Source: Daedaleopsis sinensis
Lineage: Eukaryota > Basidiomycota > Agaricomycetes > Polyporales > Polyporaceae
NCBI GenBank assembly: GCA_033807695.1
Contig: CM066309.1
Span: forward strand, 744,001 to 808,000
Length of the DNA stretch: 64,000 nucleotides
Reading direction: 5' to 3'
Shown here: one piece after another, positions 23,855 through 35,430 of the stretch
Layout of the letters: every line of letters starts with the position of its first letter
Numbering within the stretch: the stretch's first letter is position 1
Translations under genes and position numbers: made by a program
Notes under the pieces: model-generated
Databases searched by the model: none
What the model was told of the DNA's origin: nothing
What the model saw: the letters and a program-made list of their open reading frames with translations, nothing else

Positions 23855-24620
23855 TAGCCTGTAGATGGGGGATTGTCTGAGCCGACTGGTACCGGTCATA
23901 CTTTTATACCTCCATTGACCGTCGTCCCCGGCCCTCGATATGGTCGCTGATTGTGTTGTGCCAATGGTACCTAATGGAAGCCTGCAAGAAATGGCCTATG
24001 TCGCTGTTTAACCGTCAAGTGGACCGGAGACACATTGAATGCTGTATGACATGGATTCGTACATATGCAGTACATCACAGGCATGTACGCGTGTGAGTCT
24101 CGAATGAGTTTTCGGGGAATTGCCAGCCGGAAGACGTTGCAGGGCCATTCTAAGCGATGGACAACGGTGATTGATAGTTCTGCAACGTTCAAGGTGGGCC
24201 TCAGCCTGAGGGTCATTTTCGCAGCTGTGGTCTACAGCCGATAATCACCTTCAAGGTTGCGCCGCCTCGGGTGCTGTGTCCGATTGGAGCCTATATCTTG
24301 ACAATGTGACCGGTGAAGCCCACATTGTTAACAGATACCTGACAGCTGTAACAATAGATCATGTAGTCTCGACGTCGATAGCATAAATAGTTGCGGACTC
24401 GGATAAATTGTCTTTCTAAAAAGTGACCACTGTCAACTCGATGACAGATGATACCGAGGATGTGTTCAGACTCACTTGCTACTGCTCAAGGGGTCTAGGG
24501 TGTGCGTGTACGTTCCCTTGGCTCCGACCTCATCTCTAAGATTAGGTCAATGCTGCACTCGCTTGTGGGTCTAATGATGGTCACTGGTGCATTACTTAAA
24601 TGGAGCCCTCACGACGTAGC
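23855..24620 (+). pseudogene. Block M relic, copy 2, truncated
   Basis: Starts at the DUF6533 promoter side and keeps fragments of the block M sequence, including TGACAGATGATACCGAGGA, but with many stops in the frame that is open in unit 1. The similarity ends at about 24,620 and sequence belonging to the zinc-finger upstream region starts. Confidence 0.4.
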
Positions 24621-24639
24621 TAACGAGTCTACGAGTGTG

Positions 24640-25075
24640 TCATGGCGGTTCCGGGTGCGTGCATGGACCCGAGGAGTCCCGGATCCTCAGCGCGATACGC
24701 ATTTCGGGCACTGGGAGTCGGACAGATCTGTGCGCATGCGGAGAGCGGACGTCAGCGGCGTGCTCAATGCACAATGCCGCAGATGCGCGACTCGCCCCGG
24801 GTACTCTAGTAGCCTGCTTCAGCTCTCTAGGCATTGCTTCCCTCCCCCGAAGCCTTGCAGTGCCCGGCGGGCGTGCAAGTGCGAGTGACGGAGTCGATGG
24901 GATTGCTGCAGCTGCGGGTCTGCTTGCGTACACGTGGTCGCCGTATAGGCCTGACTTGGACGTTCGACGGAAGGTACATAGTAGGCATTCTCCGAATGTG
25001 GAGCCGGTCTTCCACCGAGGTGCGAGCTCCGCGGGCCTCCGCGTCGTACGTTCCGGAGAATTAGATAGCTGCTAG
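24640..25075 (+). repeat. Misplaced copy of zinc-finger upstream sequence
   Basis: Aligns with 17,720-18,000, sharing GTGCGTGCATG, then CGAGGAG, GGACGTCAGCG and CCTGCTTCAGCTC-like words. Its last part resembles 3,970-4,060 (CTTCCACCGAGGTG versus CTTCCACCGGAGCTG). The zinc-finger exons themselves are not present. Confidence 0.5.
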
Positions 25076-25079
25076 AGAG

Positions 25080-26690
25080 AAAATAGTGTTAATGAGGCTA
25101 TACAGGTCGCTGCTGTGGTCAATTTACCAGGTCGTGGGACGAGGTGCCGCGAATGGTCGCTCGCCGTCGCACCGATGAACGCCGCTGTGCCTTCTTGGCA
25201 TCTGGCCAAGGACTTCGGAACGGACGAGGGCGACGTGAGCACGTTGATGGGAAGAGAGACAAGGCTTCCATGACAGCGGAACCGCTCTTATCGTTGAGAC
25301 GTTGAGCTGGTGAACGGCAGGAGAACGTGCATCACGCTGGGGGTACTTACTCACCCGGTCGCAGGCGGTGCGGTTCCATTCGTGGGGACGCGAAGCGACT
25401 CTGGTAGTAGACATCGATGCTGCTCGTCGCCCGCTGCCAGCCAGTATAGCCCCCACGGGCGGGTACGCCCGCGTGTTCCCTGCTGTTGTCGGAGGGAAGC
25501 GGCGGCGATCAGGAGGAGAACGCGCCCTGCTGCCCGACGCAGAGCTCGGGGCTTGAAGATGTGGCCGAGAACGCTCCTGTGGCCGCGGGTTTGATCGAGC
25601 TTGAGCGTGAGGGCCTTCCGCTTCGCTCACCCGCAGGCTGCCCGGTGACCGCACTTGGAACGCCATATGGACCGTCCTGAATTGGGGAGCGCACGGGCGG
25701 GAGGAAGATAGACGTGGAGACGACTGGCTGCATTTAGGAGACAGGGTTACGATCGGCGCATGCGGTGTGCGTTCGCAGGAGGCTGGGAGTCTGGGAGAGA
25801 AGCGCGGAGTCAGATTGTGTGTTGCCTCGAGTCTCGAGTGTGTCTAGGCAGCTACCAGGATCTCGCTTCCCCCATGATTGGCACCGAATAGCTACTCGCG
25901 AGTGAGGGGGGGTGTTACGTATCGTGTGCTGCCACTGGCCTCCATAGGAGGAGGAGGAGGGTAAGTTCAGTCGCACCGAGTATGTCACACGCCACCAGGC
26001 GCGTTTCACACTGTGCGGCTACGATAGGAGAGGAGAACGGTGTGCGCCGTGAGGAGTGAGTGGCGCGCAGAATGAAGAGCGACTGCTCTCGAAGGGCACA
26101 AGCCTCGTGCAGAGGTGTGCGTGTAAGTGTTGGTCGGGTCGGACGCGTTGTCGTACTATACCAGTCAACAGGCCACGGTCGCCACGGTCTTGAAACGTGA
26201 CGGTGGTTTCATGCTACACGCGAGCCGGATGCGCGAGGAGCGGGTATTCTCCGACTTGGGGTAGATGCAAAAATGTTTGGGCTCTCGAGGCATGGAGAGC
26301 AGTTCGTACTTCAACCGAGGCTAAGTATAATGGCCGGTCGCTAAGAAGCGTGTAAGCATGTGAGAGTATTCGATACTCACTGTGTACATGGCATGGCTCG
26401 GGCAAGCAGTTAAGTGGGATAGAGGCTGGTGCATCGTGGGAAAAGATGCGTGAGGGAAGACCCACTGACTCGACACCATGGCAGCGTTGTGGTCGCAAGC
26501 GGTGTAGATCATAGGTATCGGTCCACAAAAATCGGGTATTAAGGATGCTGTCCGTGGTTGATGAAGTATATGTTAGACAGTATTACTGCGAGCCGATCTG
26601 ATTCTTTCTTCCAACTCACTCGGCACGACGTAGGAAATCAGAGCCTCAGGCTCCGAGGTACGATGAACGAGGGGGCCCGCCCGTCCGGTT
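25080..26690. other. Single-copy stretch without a recognised gene
   Basis: Overlapping open frames at 25,124-25,733 on both strands are GC-driven and lack any family signature. At about 26,220-26,540 there is a short match to the zinc-finger upstream region (CGTGTAAGC then TTCGATACTCAC versus 4,097-4,130). Nothing else could be supported. Confidence 0.4.
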
Positions 26691-26699
26691 TAGCTGCAA

Positions 26700-26900
26700 G
26701 AACGGATGTCACAGAGAGTGCCAGCTAGTACCAGAGAGTGGAAGAGAGTACCGTTGACACGTTGACGAGGAGGTCGAGAGGAGAGTTGCCTAGAGTTGCC
26801 AGACTACGAACGCCGTCCGGGAGTGCGGCCAGTTCTTCCGGCGGGTCACGTGGGAGAAGGAGTCGGCTTTGGCGCTCAAGAGTCCACTGCACCTGTATCT
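26700..26900 (+). repeat. Calcineurin promoter fragment without coding sequence
   Basis: Shares with 49,010-49,150 and 13,310-13,440 the order AGAGAGTACC, GTTGACACGT, GACGAGGAGGTCGAG, CAGTTCTTCCGG and GGGTCACGTGGGAGAAGGAG. It then diverges before the start codon. It has no exon 1 and is therefore a promoter-only duplicate. Confidence 0.7.
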
Positions 26901-27149
26901 CCGACGTACTCTCTGGCTGGTCCTCGCCTTCGAACCCGTATACCCTGGATAGACTCGAATCCACTGGCAGCCATTCCGGGGGACGGCGCTGCGGCTCCGA
27001 ACTTGAAGGTGCGTGTCCCGTCCTTCGCTTTGCACGCCCCGCCCGCACCCGCGACCTGCCAAAGAACGAATGGTCCACGCACCTGCTGCCCGAGGTTCTC
27101 CCGCCACCCTATTTCCCTGAGCTGCCTCTCCCCAACCGTGCACCCGGGC

Positions 27150-28035
27150 ATACCGTCCGGCGAGGGACTCCTGAAAAGAGCAGGAGTCAGTCCACGCAAG
27201 CCCGCATATGGACGCGAGCGACACTCACGGCAAAGCTTGCAGCTTGCGTGCCAAGCACGCCGACGTCGTTGCTGTCGGGATGGGGGCGGGACTCTCGTTT
27301 GCGCAGATGGTGAGTGGCAAGCTCTCGGGGAGCGAAAGAGAAGGGTACGTACTGTTCGATCATCACCGTCTTCCACGCCGCCATCTGCCCTTCTAGATCG
27401 CGTCGAAGACGTGTCTCACGTCCTCGTCCGTCGGCTCGAGCACCCCGACGCGTTCAGAACGCTCGGGGAGACCGCGATCTCAAAAAGCTGCATGTGGGTC
27501 AGTACCGCCGTGTAGTAATTGAGTGGTACACTGACGCCTCACGAGAGCTCTCGAACAGCGTTCAGCCGCCTCCACACCGCACGTTCAAGGCCGGAAAGTG
27601 ACGCATGGACGCGTCGTGGACGCGTCCAGCCGACGGCCTCCTCAAAACGGCCAGAGTCAGTACACGCAAGCCCGGGTACGGACATGAACGTGTCACTCGT
27701 GACCGAGCCTGAGGCCTGCATGTCAGCCAGGATTGTCGTCTGCTCAGATTGTGAGTGACAAGCTCTCGAGGGAGCGAAAGATAAAGGTACGTACTGTTCG
27801 ATTCTCATCCCCGTCTTCTACGTGGCCGTCCCGCCGCCCTTCGCGATCGCGTCGAGGTGCGTCGGGGAGTCGAAGTTTGACGGACGAGAACGTGTGGACG
27901 CTTCCTCGACGCGTCGACGCGTTCAGAACGCTCCGGGATATTACCGGCCCCCGTCGAGTCCGCCATCTTGAGGAGCTGCATGTGAGTTAGTGCTGATATG
28001 TAAAAAATGGGTAACACACTCACGAGGGCAGTCGG
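27150..28035 (+). repeat. Tandem duplication of an intron-bearing exon fragment
   Basis: Two diverged copies about 490 bp apart (about 27,150-27,550 and 27,645-28,035). Shared landmarks, in order, are AGTCAGT(C/A)CACGCAAGCCCG, GTGAGTG(G/A)CAAGCTCTCG, GGTACGTACTGTTCGAT, ATCGCGTCGA, CGTTCAGAACGCTC and AGCTGCATGTG. GTACGT donors with YAG acceptors suggest that an intron was copied along. The first copy reads DRVEDVSHVLVRRLEHPDAF, then RTLGETAISKSCM. The second keeps only DAFRTL in that frame. No family was recognised. Confidence 0.55.
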
Positions 28036-28329
28036 GCAGGCAACGACGACTGACACGTCGTGTCATCAGGGTGCGGAGGGAAAGGGCCGTGTCTGAGGCG
28101 TGAGGGGTATCTGCGAGGGAGGTCGTCGTCGGGGTTCTCGTTGCTGGCAGCGTGTGGTACGTAGAGGAGGGGGAATACATCGAGTCCGCCATTCCGCCCC
28201 CACCCCGTATCCGTCCGCCCTTGCTTTCCCTGCACGTCGATCGGATCTGACCTGCGTGCACATCGGTGAGCAGCCCTTTTCGACCGTCCCATTTGCTAGG
28301 CTTTGACTGACCTCAGCCCAGCTCCCTTG

Positions 28330-29045
28330 CGGCGCGGATGACCGACGAACTGAATGACCAGGTATGTGCAGGCTCTATCGATATCTGCACACTCTCTAGC
28401 ATCTTCGCGTTCATCTGTACGTCGGCGACAGTCCGCATAGTCTCTCCCGCGGCTCCGAGAAGCCGTTTCAAGATCTACCCGCGAGCTCAAGGTACATAGC
28501 TTCCATTCGCGTCTGCGCGGCTGCTCTGTTACTAACCCCCATATACTCTAGATCGCCTCTCGCGTCCTCAAGAGCACGTTCGACTAGGGACCCGTGCGCG
28601 ACCGGTTAGGTCCGGCGTCGAGGAGGCCAGGTAAGTCCGGTCCGCTCGCCAGTTCACTTCCGTCTGTGCGCCCAGTGTTGACTGGCCGCTCTATCTCGCA
28701 CAGCTCCAATAGCCGCTCCTCGCGAGAATGCCCGACGGACTGAATATCTATGCAAGTACGTATAGATTCTCTCTATATCTGCAAATCTGCTGACATCTCC
28801 TCGTACATTTGTAGGGTGGAAGTCCGCATGGACCGTTCCGCGGCTCGAGGCCGAGCGATTCCAGATCTACCCGCGAGCTCAAGGTACCTACAGGTATCTT
28901 CCATTTGCGTCTTCACGGCTCTTCGATTACTGACCATAGTCTACTATAGATTGTCTGTGGCCTTCGCAGGAGCACGGCGTCCACATTCGCATACCACGAC
29001 CGTGACTGTCGGTCAGTTCCGGCACCAGGTATGTCGGCCCGCTTG
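28330..29045 (+). repeat. Second tandem exon-intron duplication
   Basis: Copies at about 28,330-28,660 and 28,740-29,045. Both contain an exon end reading FQIYPRAQ or FKIYPRAQ (bases ATCTACCCGCGAGCTCAAG), a GTAC donor, a CT(A/C)TAG acceptor and a second short exon. Copy 2 reads RLEAERFQIYPRAQ before the donor. The two-exon arrangement shows a processed genic segment duplicated with its intron. The product is unknown. Confidence 0.55.
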
Positions 29046-29759
29046 TATGATTCTGTTTGCTCTATACAGTGCTGGCACGCTGTTCTCTCTCGAACAGCGG
29101 CCGGCGTGCCTGCCTCATCACCATGCGCGAGGTAAGAACGTCATCTCAGGTGAGTCTGATCTCGCTGCACTAGATCTCGACCTCCGAGCCTCATCCTTTT
29201 GGTGGGATGGATGTCTGTGCGCGTCGTGTCGCTGAGCAGTGGTGTACGCAAAGTGTGGGACTGCACTGCTATAGTTGATAGCACATATAATCCAGGACGT
29301 GCACCCGTGTTCGAGTCGGCTGTATCCTATGCGCTGTGTATCCGACCTGCGCGCGTTGAGCCAAAGAGCTGAAGCTGTGAAGACCAGAGATGCGAATTAG
29401 AGTCCACAAACGCGTGAGTCCGCTACCGTCCTACCAAGACCACCTTCCCCAGCTCATTAACGCGTATAGGACGTCGACGTCAACGCCCGAGGTATTCAGA
29501 CGACGGCCAACAGCCGACCGCCGCACAAGCAAGCACATATTCACTGCCACGCGGGGGGGATGAAAGGGGAGGGGAGATGGGTGGGGGAAAGGTTAATAGG
29601 GATGTGCACGTACGTCGGGCTACGCACGAATCGTGACACCAGACGGTGCACAGCCGACAATATGCAAATGACATGCACAGCCTACTTCATACCGCGCGGT
29701 TCGGGCTTCCACCGACACCGAGCCTGAGGCGCGAGCTATAGGCATGCGCTGCAAGCTTC

Positions 29760-30780
29760 AAGTTGACTGCATCGAGGTCGGGGACGCCATGGAGTGAAGA
29801 CGACGTGGGTGGTGTGCATCGAGATCGCCGTGGACGTCGGTCCGTGTACCTGTCGACGTGTGCAACTTCCAGTAGGGGAGTGATCTGGTACGGAGGACAT
29901 CGAATGGCTGTGAGGTCGTTTGCGAACATTTCACGCGTCCTGCGTCAATGGACAGGGCGCGCGAGATGTTCCTGGGTCGACGAAAGCGCAAGGCGCAGTG
30001 AAGCAACGGTACCTACGCCGGTGCTCGTCTTTAGCTCACGGTACGGGCATTCAGTATCCGCACTTACCTGCTAGCATCTTCGCGATCGAGTCGACGTGCG
30101 GGGCGATCCTTTGTGTTCGGATACGAGATGAGCACGCGGCGCGGCGCGCTGCGTCGCCTCGGTACGTCTTCCCCGGACGCAGTGCAGCAATGCTGCAGGA
30201 GATGTGAGCTATCATGTGTGCATCGTATGCTCATCGCCGGGCTGCTGCATCCCGGACGTCTCGTTCCGCGAGACGTACGCGGGGGCTTGAAATATCTGCA
30301 GGCCGGGGTAAGAGTGTGGAGATGCGAGTGACTCGTTGGACACCCACCTCTTGCCAGACTTGACTCGGCGCAGTGTTCCAGATCGTGCTCTCTGCACACA
30401 AGGCGAGGCCGGTGGGCGGTACGAAGCTTCTGGGCTGGCGGCTTCCTTCGGGTGGGTAGTCGTCAGTTGCACGACGGTACCGGCTGGTACGCGTGCGAGC
30501 GCGAGCGTAGAAGCGCCGGGAAGGCGTGACGGTGGGGCAGGCGTAGTGCGGGCGGAGGGGGAAGAGCTCGAGGATACTGGACTTTTTACGGTAGCGAATA
30601 TCGAGGTTGGATGCAGCCCGCTACTCTGAGTACTAGGAGTGCGAGATGTCTGGCGGGCGCAAGTGAGTAAATGAGTAGCTCGCGCCCCGCGATTTCGTGA
30701 AGGGAGTACTCACAGGGTTATGTCCGTACGTCTGTACAGCATGAAGCTTAAGGAAGAGGACGCCGGCATTACAGTACCTC
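29760..30780 (-). other. Single-copy stretch, possible gene remnant
   Basis: On the minus strand around 30,060-30,210 an exon-like frame reads KTYRGDAARRAACSSRIRTQ followed by RIAPHVDSIAKMLAG and a GTAAGT donor. A following stretch reads TGVGTVASLRLALSSTQEHL. These have coding flavour, but no start, end or family could be assigned. The rest is GC-rich without a recognisable gene. Confidence 0.25.
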
Positions 30781-31300
30781 ACTCGCCTCGGGTCAACGTG
30801 AATACGTCCGCGCCCGCGGCAGCGCTTGGCGCGGTAGGGGCGGATGGGTACTGGGTCCCGAGTCCCAACTTGTGAGCCGCCTGTGTGAGAGAGCGTGAGT
30901 GAGCACTTCAGCGTATGAATTGCAGTGACTCACTCTGACAGGCACGCGCACCGCAGGACTCGCCCTCGGACGCGCGGACGCAGACTCGCACACGGACATG
31001 GACTGGGAGCCACCGACGCCCGCCGACGCGCCCGCATCAACGCGGGACGGTGTCCTGCATTGAGTTCGCGTGTGTGACCGCCAGTACTTGTGCTTGCCGC
31101 CGCGCCATAGCCTGATTTGGAGAGCGTATCGGTGGCAGTGGCCTCTGGGCTCGATGCGGATGGTGGGACTCGCGCGCCGCGGCCGATGTATTCCCCCGTT
31201 GTCGTCGCCGATTGCTGGTAGTAGCCTGCGCCGCATCTCGTGGGTGACACAGAGATTGTGTTTGGCCATCCCGGCGAGCTAGAGCTAGAGCACGAGGCGG
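30780..31300 (-). pseudogene. Block E relic, copy 3
   Basis: Matches 2,640-3,150 and 16,530-16,930. The minus-strand frame begins MSPTRCGAGYYQQSAT and then diverges from the other copies. Unknown product. Confidence 0.4.
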
Positions 31301-31309
31301 CGAGAGAGT

Positions 31310-32400
31310 GTCTGAGCGGACTTTGCTTTCATGCGGGAGATTTGAACGCGCGACGCCCGCACCCGTGCCCATCGCACTTCCACTTCCACCGGAGCTGGGA
31401 GGAGGTAACGGACAGGGTATAGTCGCGTCGCTGGTGGATAAGAGGGGAGGCGTGTGAGCTCTGAGGGTTTTCGATACTCACCGCATTGGCGACTGAACGG
31501 GCGGGCAGTCACTCACCTCATAGTGTCTCCTTAGGAGATAGCCTCGTCTCAGACGCTTCCGACTCATCTGGCGACGAGTCTCGGGCTCCTTCCCCCTGCC
31601 CGTTGCCATCGCTATCGCCTAGCAATTCTTCCTCGGTATACCGCGACGTCTGCGTCTGCCTGCGGGTCTCGCGAATCGTCCGCCGTCCCTGCCGCGTCAA
31701 GGTCAACACGCCAAGCGGGAGTTGCGTCGAGCGGGAGGAGGGTTGCCCGACCCCGCGGCGCAAGCGCGAAAGTTGGGGGCCGTGCGCCGGAACAGAAGGG
31801 AGAGGTCGCGGAGCCGCTCGTGTCGCGAGCGGGCGCCATCGTGTGCCTGTGGGCGGGTGCAAGCAGCGGATCGCGAGCGTAGAAGAGCTGTGGATGCCCG
31901 TCGAGCTGGCGCATGACCTTCTCGAGGACTCCCAGGCTGGGGGCGGGGAGGAGAGGGAGAAGGACATGGAAGTCGATCCTAGCACTGTCTGCGCCCAGCC
32001 CCGGGGAGATGAAATCTACGAAGACACACACGGGTTGAAGAACGACGCACCGTGTTCAAGAACTGGCAAGTGCAGGACGGATTCGACAGCCGGTCGGAGG
32101 TCGAGCAGCTAGTATCCGTACGTGGACAAGCACCAGACGTGGATCTAGGGTCAGTAGCAGCGCTGCCCGACGACGATCCAGTTCGCGGGGCTCGGCGCCA
32201 CGTCAAGTCGCAGTACTCCGGCGTACGCAACACGGAGTGTTGGAAGGGCTGCGGGTACTTGACGAACAGGCCGGACACGATGCCGCGGCACGCACTCAGG
32301 TTAAATGCCAGTACCGTGGCCTGAAATTTTCGGCGGCTGGCGAGCGACGATTAGTGTGACTGACAGTGGGTGGTTGTTGCTTATCTATGGTGCCGAGTGC
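31310..32400 (+). pseudogene. C2H2 zinc-finger protein relic, copy 3
   Basis: A 208-codon frame (31,486-32,112) reads an acidic Ser-rich N-terminus (SLVSDASDSSGDES), a basic region, finger 1 remains (GGCKQRIASVEELWMPVELA) and the acidic spacer EEREKDMEVDPSTVC. It stops before finger 2. Finger 2 (TTIQFAG) and finger 3 (GCGYLTNRPDTM then HAL) follow in other frames. Finger 1 has lost the first cysteine by frameshift. The order and spacing of the parts match copies 1 and 2, so this is the same gene, decayed independently. Confidence 0.7.
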
Positions 32401-33400
32401 GCTGGTAGTAGGAGTCGTAGCTGAGACTATCCGAGTCTGCAGCACCGCGTGTTGAAGTTGTTTTCTGGCACATTTGGGACTGGCCCTTTTGAAAGGTACA
32501 TTGTCGTAAGATCTCGAGCTTGATGCTTTAGAAGTATATAGTAGGAGTATGTCTGAGGATGACCCGTTAGTAAAGCTCTCGCCAGCACGAAAAAGAACAA
32601 ACTCAGGCTGTGGATAGAGGCTGGGCCGGTGAGAGCCACGGTGCTAAGCGCTATTTTCTCGTCGGATTTGACCATGTTTGGTCACATAGGCGTTTGTTTG
32701 GTCAGTCACGGTTCGCCCGCACCGGCGGCGCTTGACAACGCTCTCCTGAGTCTCCTCCCGCTCCTCGGCAGGCCCTCTCCCTCTCTCTCCCGCAGTCACC
32801 CTCTCTCCCTGTGCGCGATATGTCCCTCCCTCTATTTCTTGTGCACTCGTCCCAGCCCCACGCGCCGTTCAAAGCTCGGGCTTCTCGCGTCCTCTCAACC
32901 GTCGCGCGCGTCTCGTCTGCCCATACACCCTGCCATTGACCCCGAGCGACTCGGAGACCTCGCGTGCTGACCCGCTCTTCAGCTTCCTCCCCCGTTCCCG
33001 TACGTGCAACCGATGGTATGTGCCGTCGTGCTCTCGCACGCGCTCGTCACCCTCGACCTCGACCTCGAGAACGTATAGACTCGCCCGCTTCCTTCCCTCC
33101 TCTTGCTCCTCCTCCTCTCCACGGCCACCACCGCGACCGACAGCAGCAACACGTCCCTCGCGATGCTCGCCCCGGGAGACTGGCTCGGGGCCGCGTGGCT
33201 CGCGCCGGGGTCGCGCTGCTCTGCCCGGCGGGAGATGGGCGGGGAAGCATGTACACGTACGTCGCACTTGGAGTCGGCACACACGGAGTTATGACGTTAG
33301 ACGGTGGACAGCGGACGCCATGCGAGTGCATATGGTATGCATCAGGCTACGAGCCACCGCGCCGTCCGCGTTCCCACCGACGTTGAAGATTCAAGCTTCA
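32400..33400 (+). pseudogene. Unit 3 blocks H and membrane-like relic
   Basis: Block H on the minus strand reads KIALSTVALT and SIHSLSLFFFVLARALLT. The first membrane-like exon is cut to PAALDNALLSLLPLLGRPSP, but the second exon after the CTCTTCAG acceptor (about 32,990) is identical to unit 1 through LPPFPYVQPMVCAVVLSHAL and VTLDLDLENV. A downstream exon-like stretch reads TSLAMLAPGDWLGAAWLAPG. Partial. Confidence 0.45.
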
Positions 33401-35430
33401 GCTGGCGGTATGAGGCCCAAGACATGAGGTAAGCATGCACTTGAGTGGGATACCCGAGGGCCGGAACACCGCCGACTGAGTGCGACGTGGAGCAGTCCGC
33501 ATCGATATCAACGTCGGTGCGTATACCGCGAGCGCGGACGCGTCAGGACGGCGCGACAGTGCGGCGGTAGTAGACTGTAGTGCTGCCCATGAGCACGCAG
33601 ATTGCGACGCGGGGCCAGACTGCGAAAGGGAGCAGTGCGCGTAGTGCGATGTCTGGCGGGCGGCACAAATGGAGTACGTCCGTCCTTACCGTATGAAGCC
33701 TGAGGCATCTGAGGAAGAGTCGGGTTGTATGCGGATGACGTTGCACGCCCGGTATCACGCCTGTTCGGCGCGACAGGGGTAGTAGCCACCACTCCTCTTC
33801 CCGGGGAGCAGAACTGAGTATGTCTAGATCTTGCTGTCCCCGATCGCCTGCGCTCACTGTCCGTCTTCCAGGATAAGTACTGCACACCTTCTGTCGGGCG
33901 CCGTCTCCGAATACCAAAGCTACTTGTCGCAGACTACACCCTCGCTCACGCTCGCGTGGACGACTATGAAGATTGCTCCTCGATTGAGGACTACCTTCCA
34001 AAACAAGTCGGCTAGCTCACGCCTCAGCGACCTCACGGATCGCCCCTCCTCGCGAATTTTGGCATGGCGCCGAACGCGAACGCGAACGCCTACCAGCTCG
34101 AGCCTGACGGTGTGCCTTCTGATTGTTCGCCCCCGTGTATGCGCGACCTGACCTCCTGCGGCGCGCAGCTGCGAGTAACTTTCAATGCACAAGACCGGAC
34201 ATGGCGCGAAATGTCCACGCTCACACTGAGCCCCACGGGATGGAAGGTCGTCGATTTCGCACACAGCGAGGGCTCGCTGTTCTAGCACCTGACGGAAGTC
34301 TCGGTAGACGACGCTGACTTCTGCCGCCGCCGCCCGCAGGGCTCACGCCGTAGGTTCGCTCGTGCCGATCCACGGCCGTCGTCTCACCTCTCCTTCTTCC
34401 TCTCCCCTTCTCCCAGACCACGATGTGAATGGACGCGCCCGCCCTGGCTCGGTGAGCGGCCAGCCGGAGAGTTTGCAGATGCCATACGGGCTGTCTGGCA
34501 CGCACAATTCCCTGCCTCCCGTTCGCCGACGACCTCCGCAATGGTCGGGTGAGTCCCCCACTCTTGGCTGTGCTGTGCATACCGCGGCAGTAGTCGACGA
34601 TGTACCAATCCTTCGACACCTTTAAATATACGGTGCTCAGTTCGTCGTTGATTGTGGGCTTCTATAGCCTACGATATACATGTCCGCAAACTTGGCATTC
34701 GTCACTGAGTCGCGGCTCACTAGAGTGACGCACGACGATGGCCTCTCCGCTGTTCGAGGACCTGTGATAGTAGATCATAGTACACCACGCGCAGGTGCAC
34801 GAACATCGAGAATGTGCCGAACCACTGCAGCTGGAGCACGTTCCCTGGATAGTGTGTGTCAGTTTCCCGAACGAGTACCGAGACGAGAGGCAGGCTTGCA
34901 CAGCAAGACTCTCTGTGTCTTGACTTTCCTGGTCGACCCGGAGATGCAGATGCTGTCTCGTCTCAGCAACATGAGGAGGCCGAGCGAGTGCTCAGGGAGC
35001 TTGACAGGATGGCTGGATTGTGACCTGGCCGCAGGCACACGGCGATACAACCGAGTGTTCGCATTTTCGAAGTCGACGCCGGCGGCCGCCGCCGCAATAG
35101 TAGCAGAACAACGCATCGTATAAATAGTATGCCTACGACTCCGTCTAGTAGCTATGGAGTGCGAGCGAGTATCGGAGTCAAGAGAAACTGGAAGGAGAAC
35201 AATAACAGGAAAACATTTGAGTCGGAAGCAACCACCAGATCATATCAATATGTCCATGCCTCCGTCTAGTAGGGTGTGGAGGTGTGCGCGAGAATGCAGA
35301 GGAAATTCCGGAAGAAGAACAAGAAGAAGATTTCCGAGTCAGAACTAGCCCGGCCCGCGGACTCGATACCTACACCCCGTCCCCCTACTCCCGCTACCCG
35401 CATCCTCGTCCGACAGCCTTGCCATCCACA
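33400..35430 (+). pseudogene. Unit 3 blocks J and K
   Basis: Block J shows the uninverted order in one frame: MAPNANANAYQLEPDG, MRDLTSCGAQLRVTFNAQDR, MSTLTLSPTGWKVVDFAHSE (34,064-34,285). This is the best preserved version. It is preceded by ADYTLAHARVDDYEDCSSIE with a stop between. Block K (34,670-35,430) is nearly identical to unit 1. Identity remains unknown. Confidence 0.4.

Larger units (their letters stand above)
14640..26900. repeat. Unit 2 of the mosaic segmental array
   Basis: Carries blocks A, C-D, E, F, zinc-finger relic, H, membrane-like relic, J, K, the DUF6533 gene and part of block M in the unit 1 order. At about 24,620 block M is cut and joined to a copy of sequence otherwise found upstream of the zinc finger (compare 17,720-18,000). 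The single-pass membrane gene is missing. A calcineurin promoter fragment closes the unit at 26,700-26,900. Confidence 0.8.
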
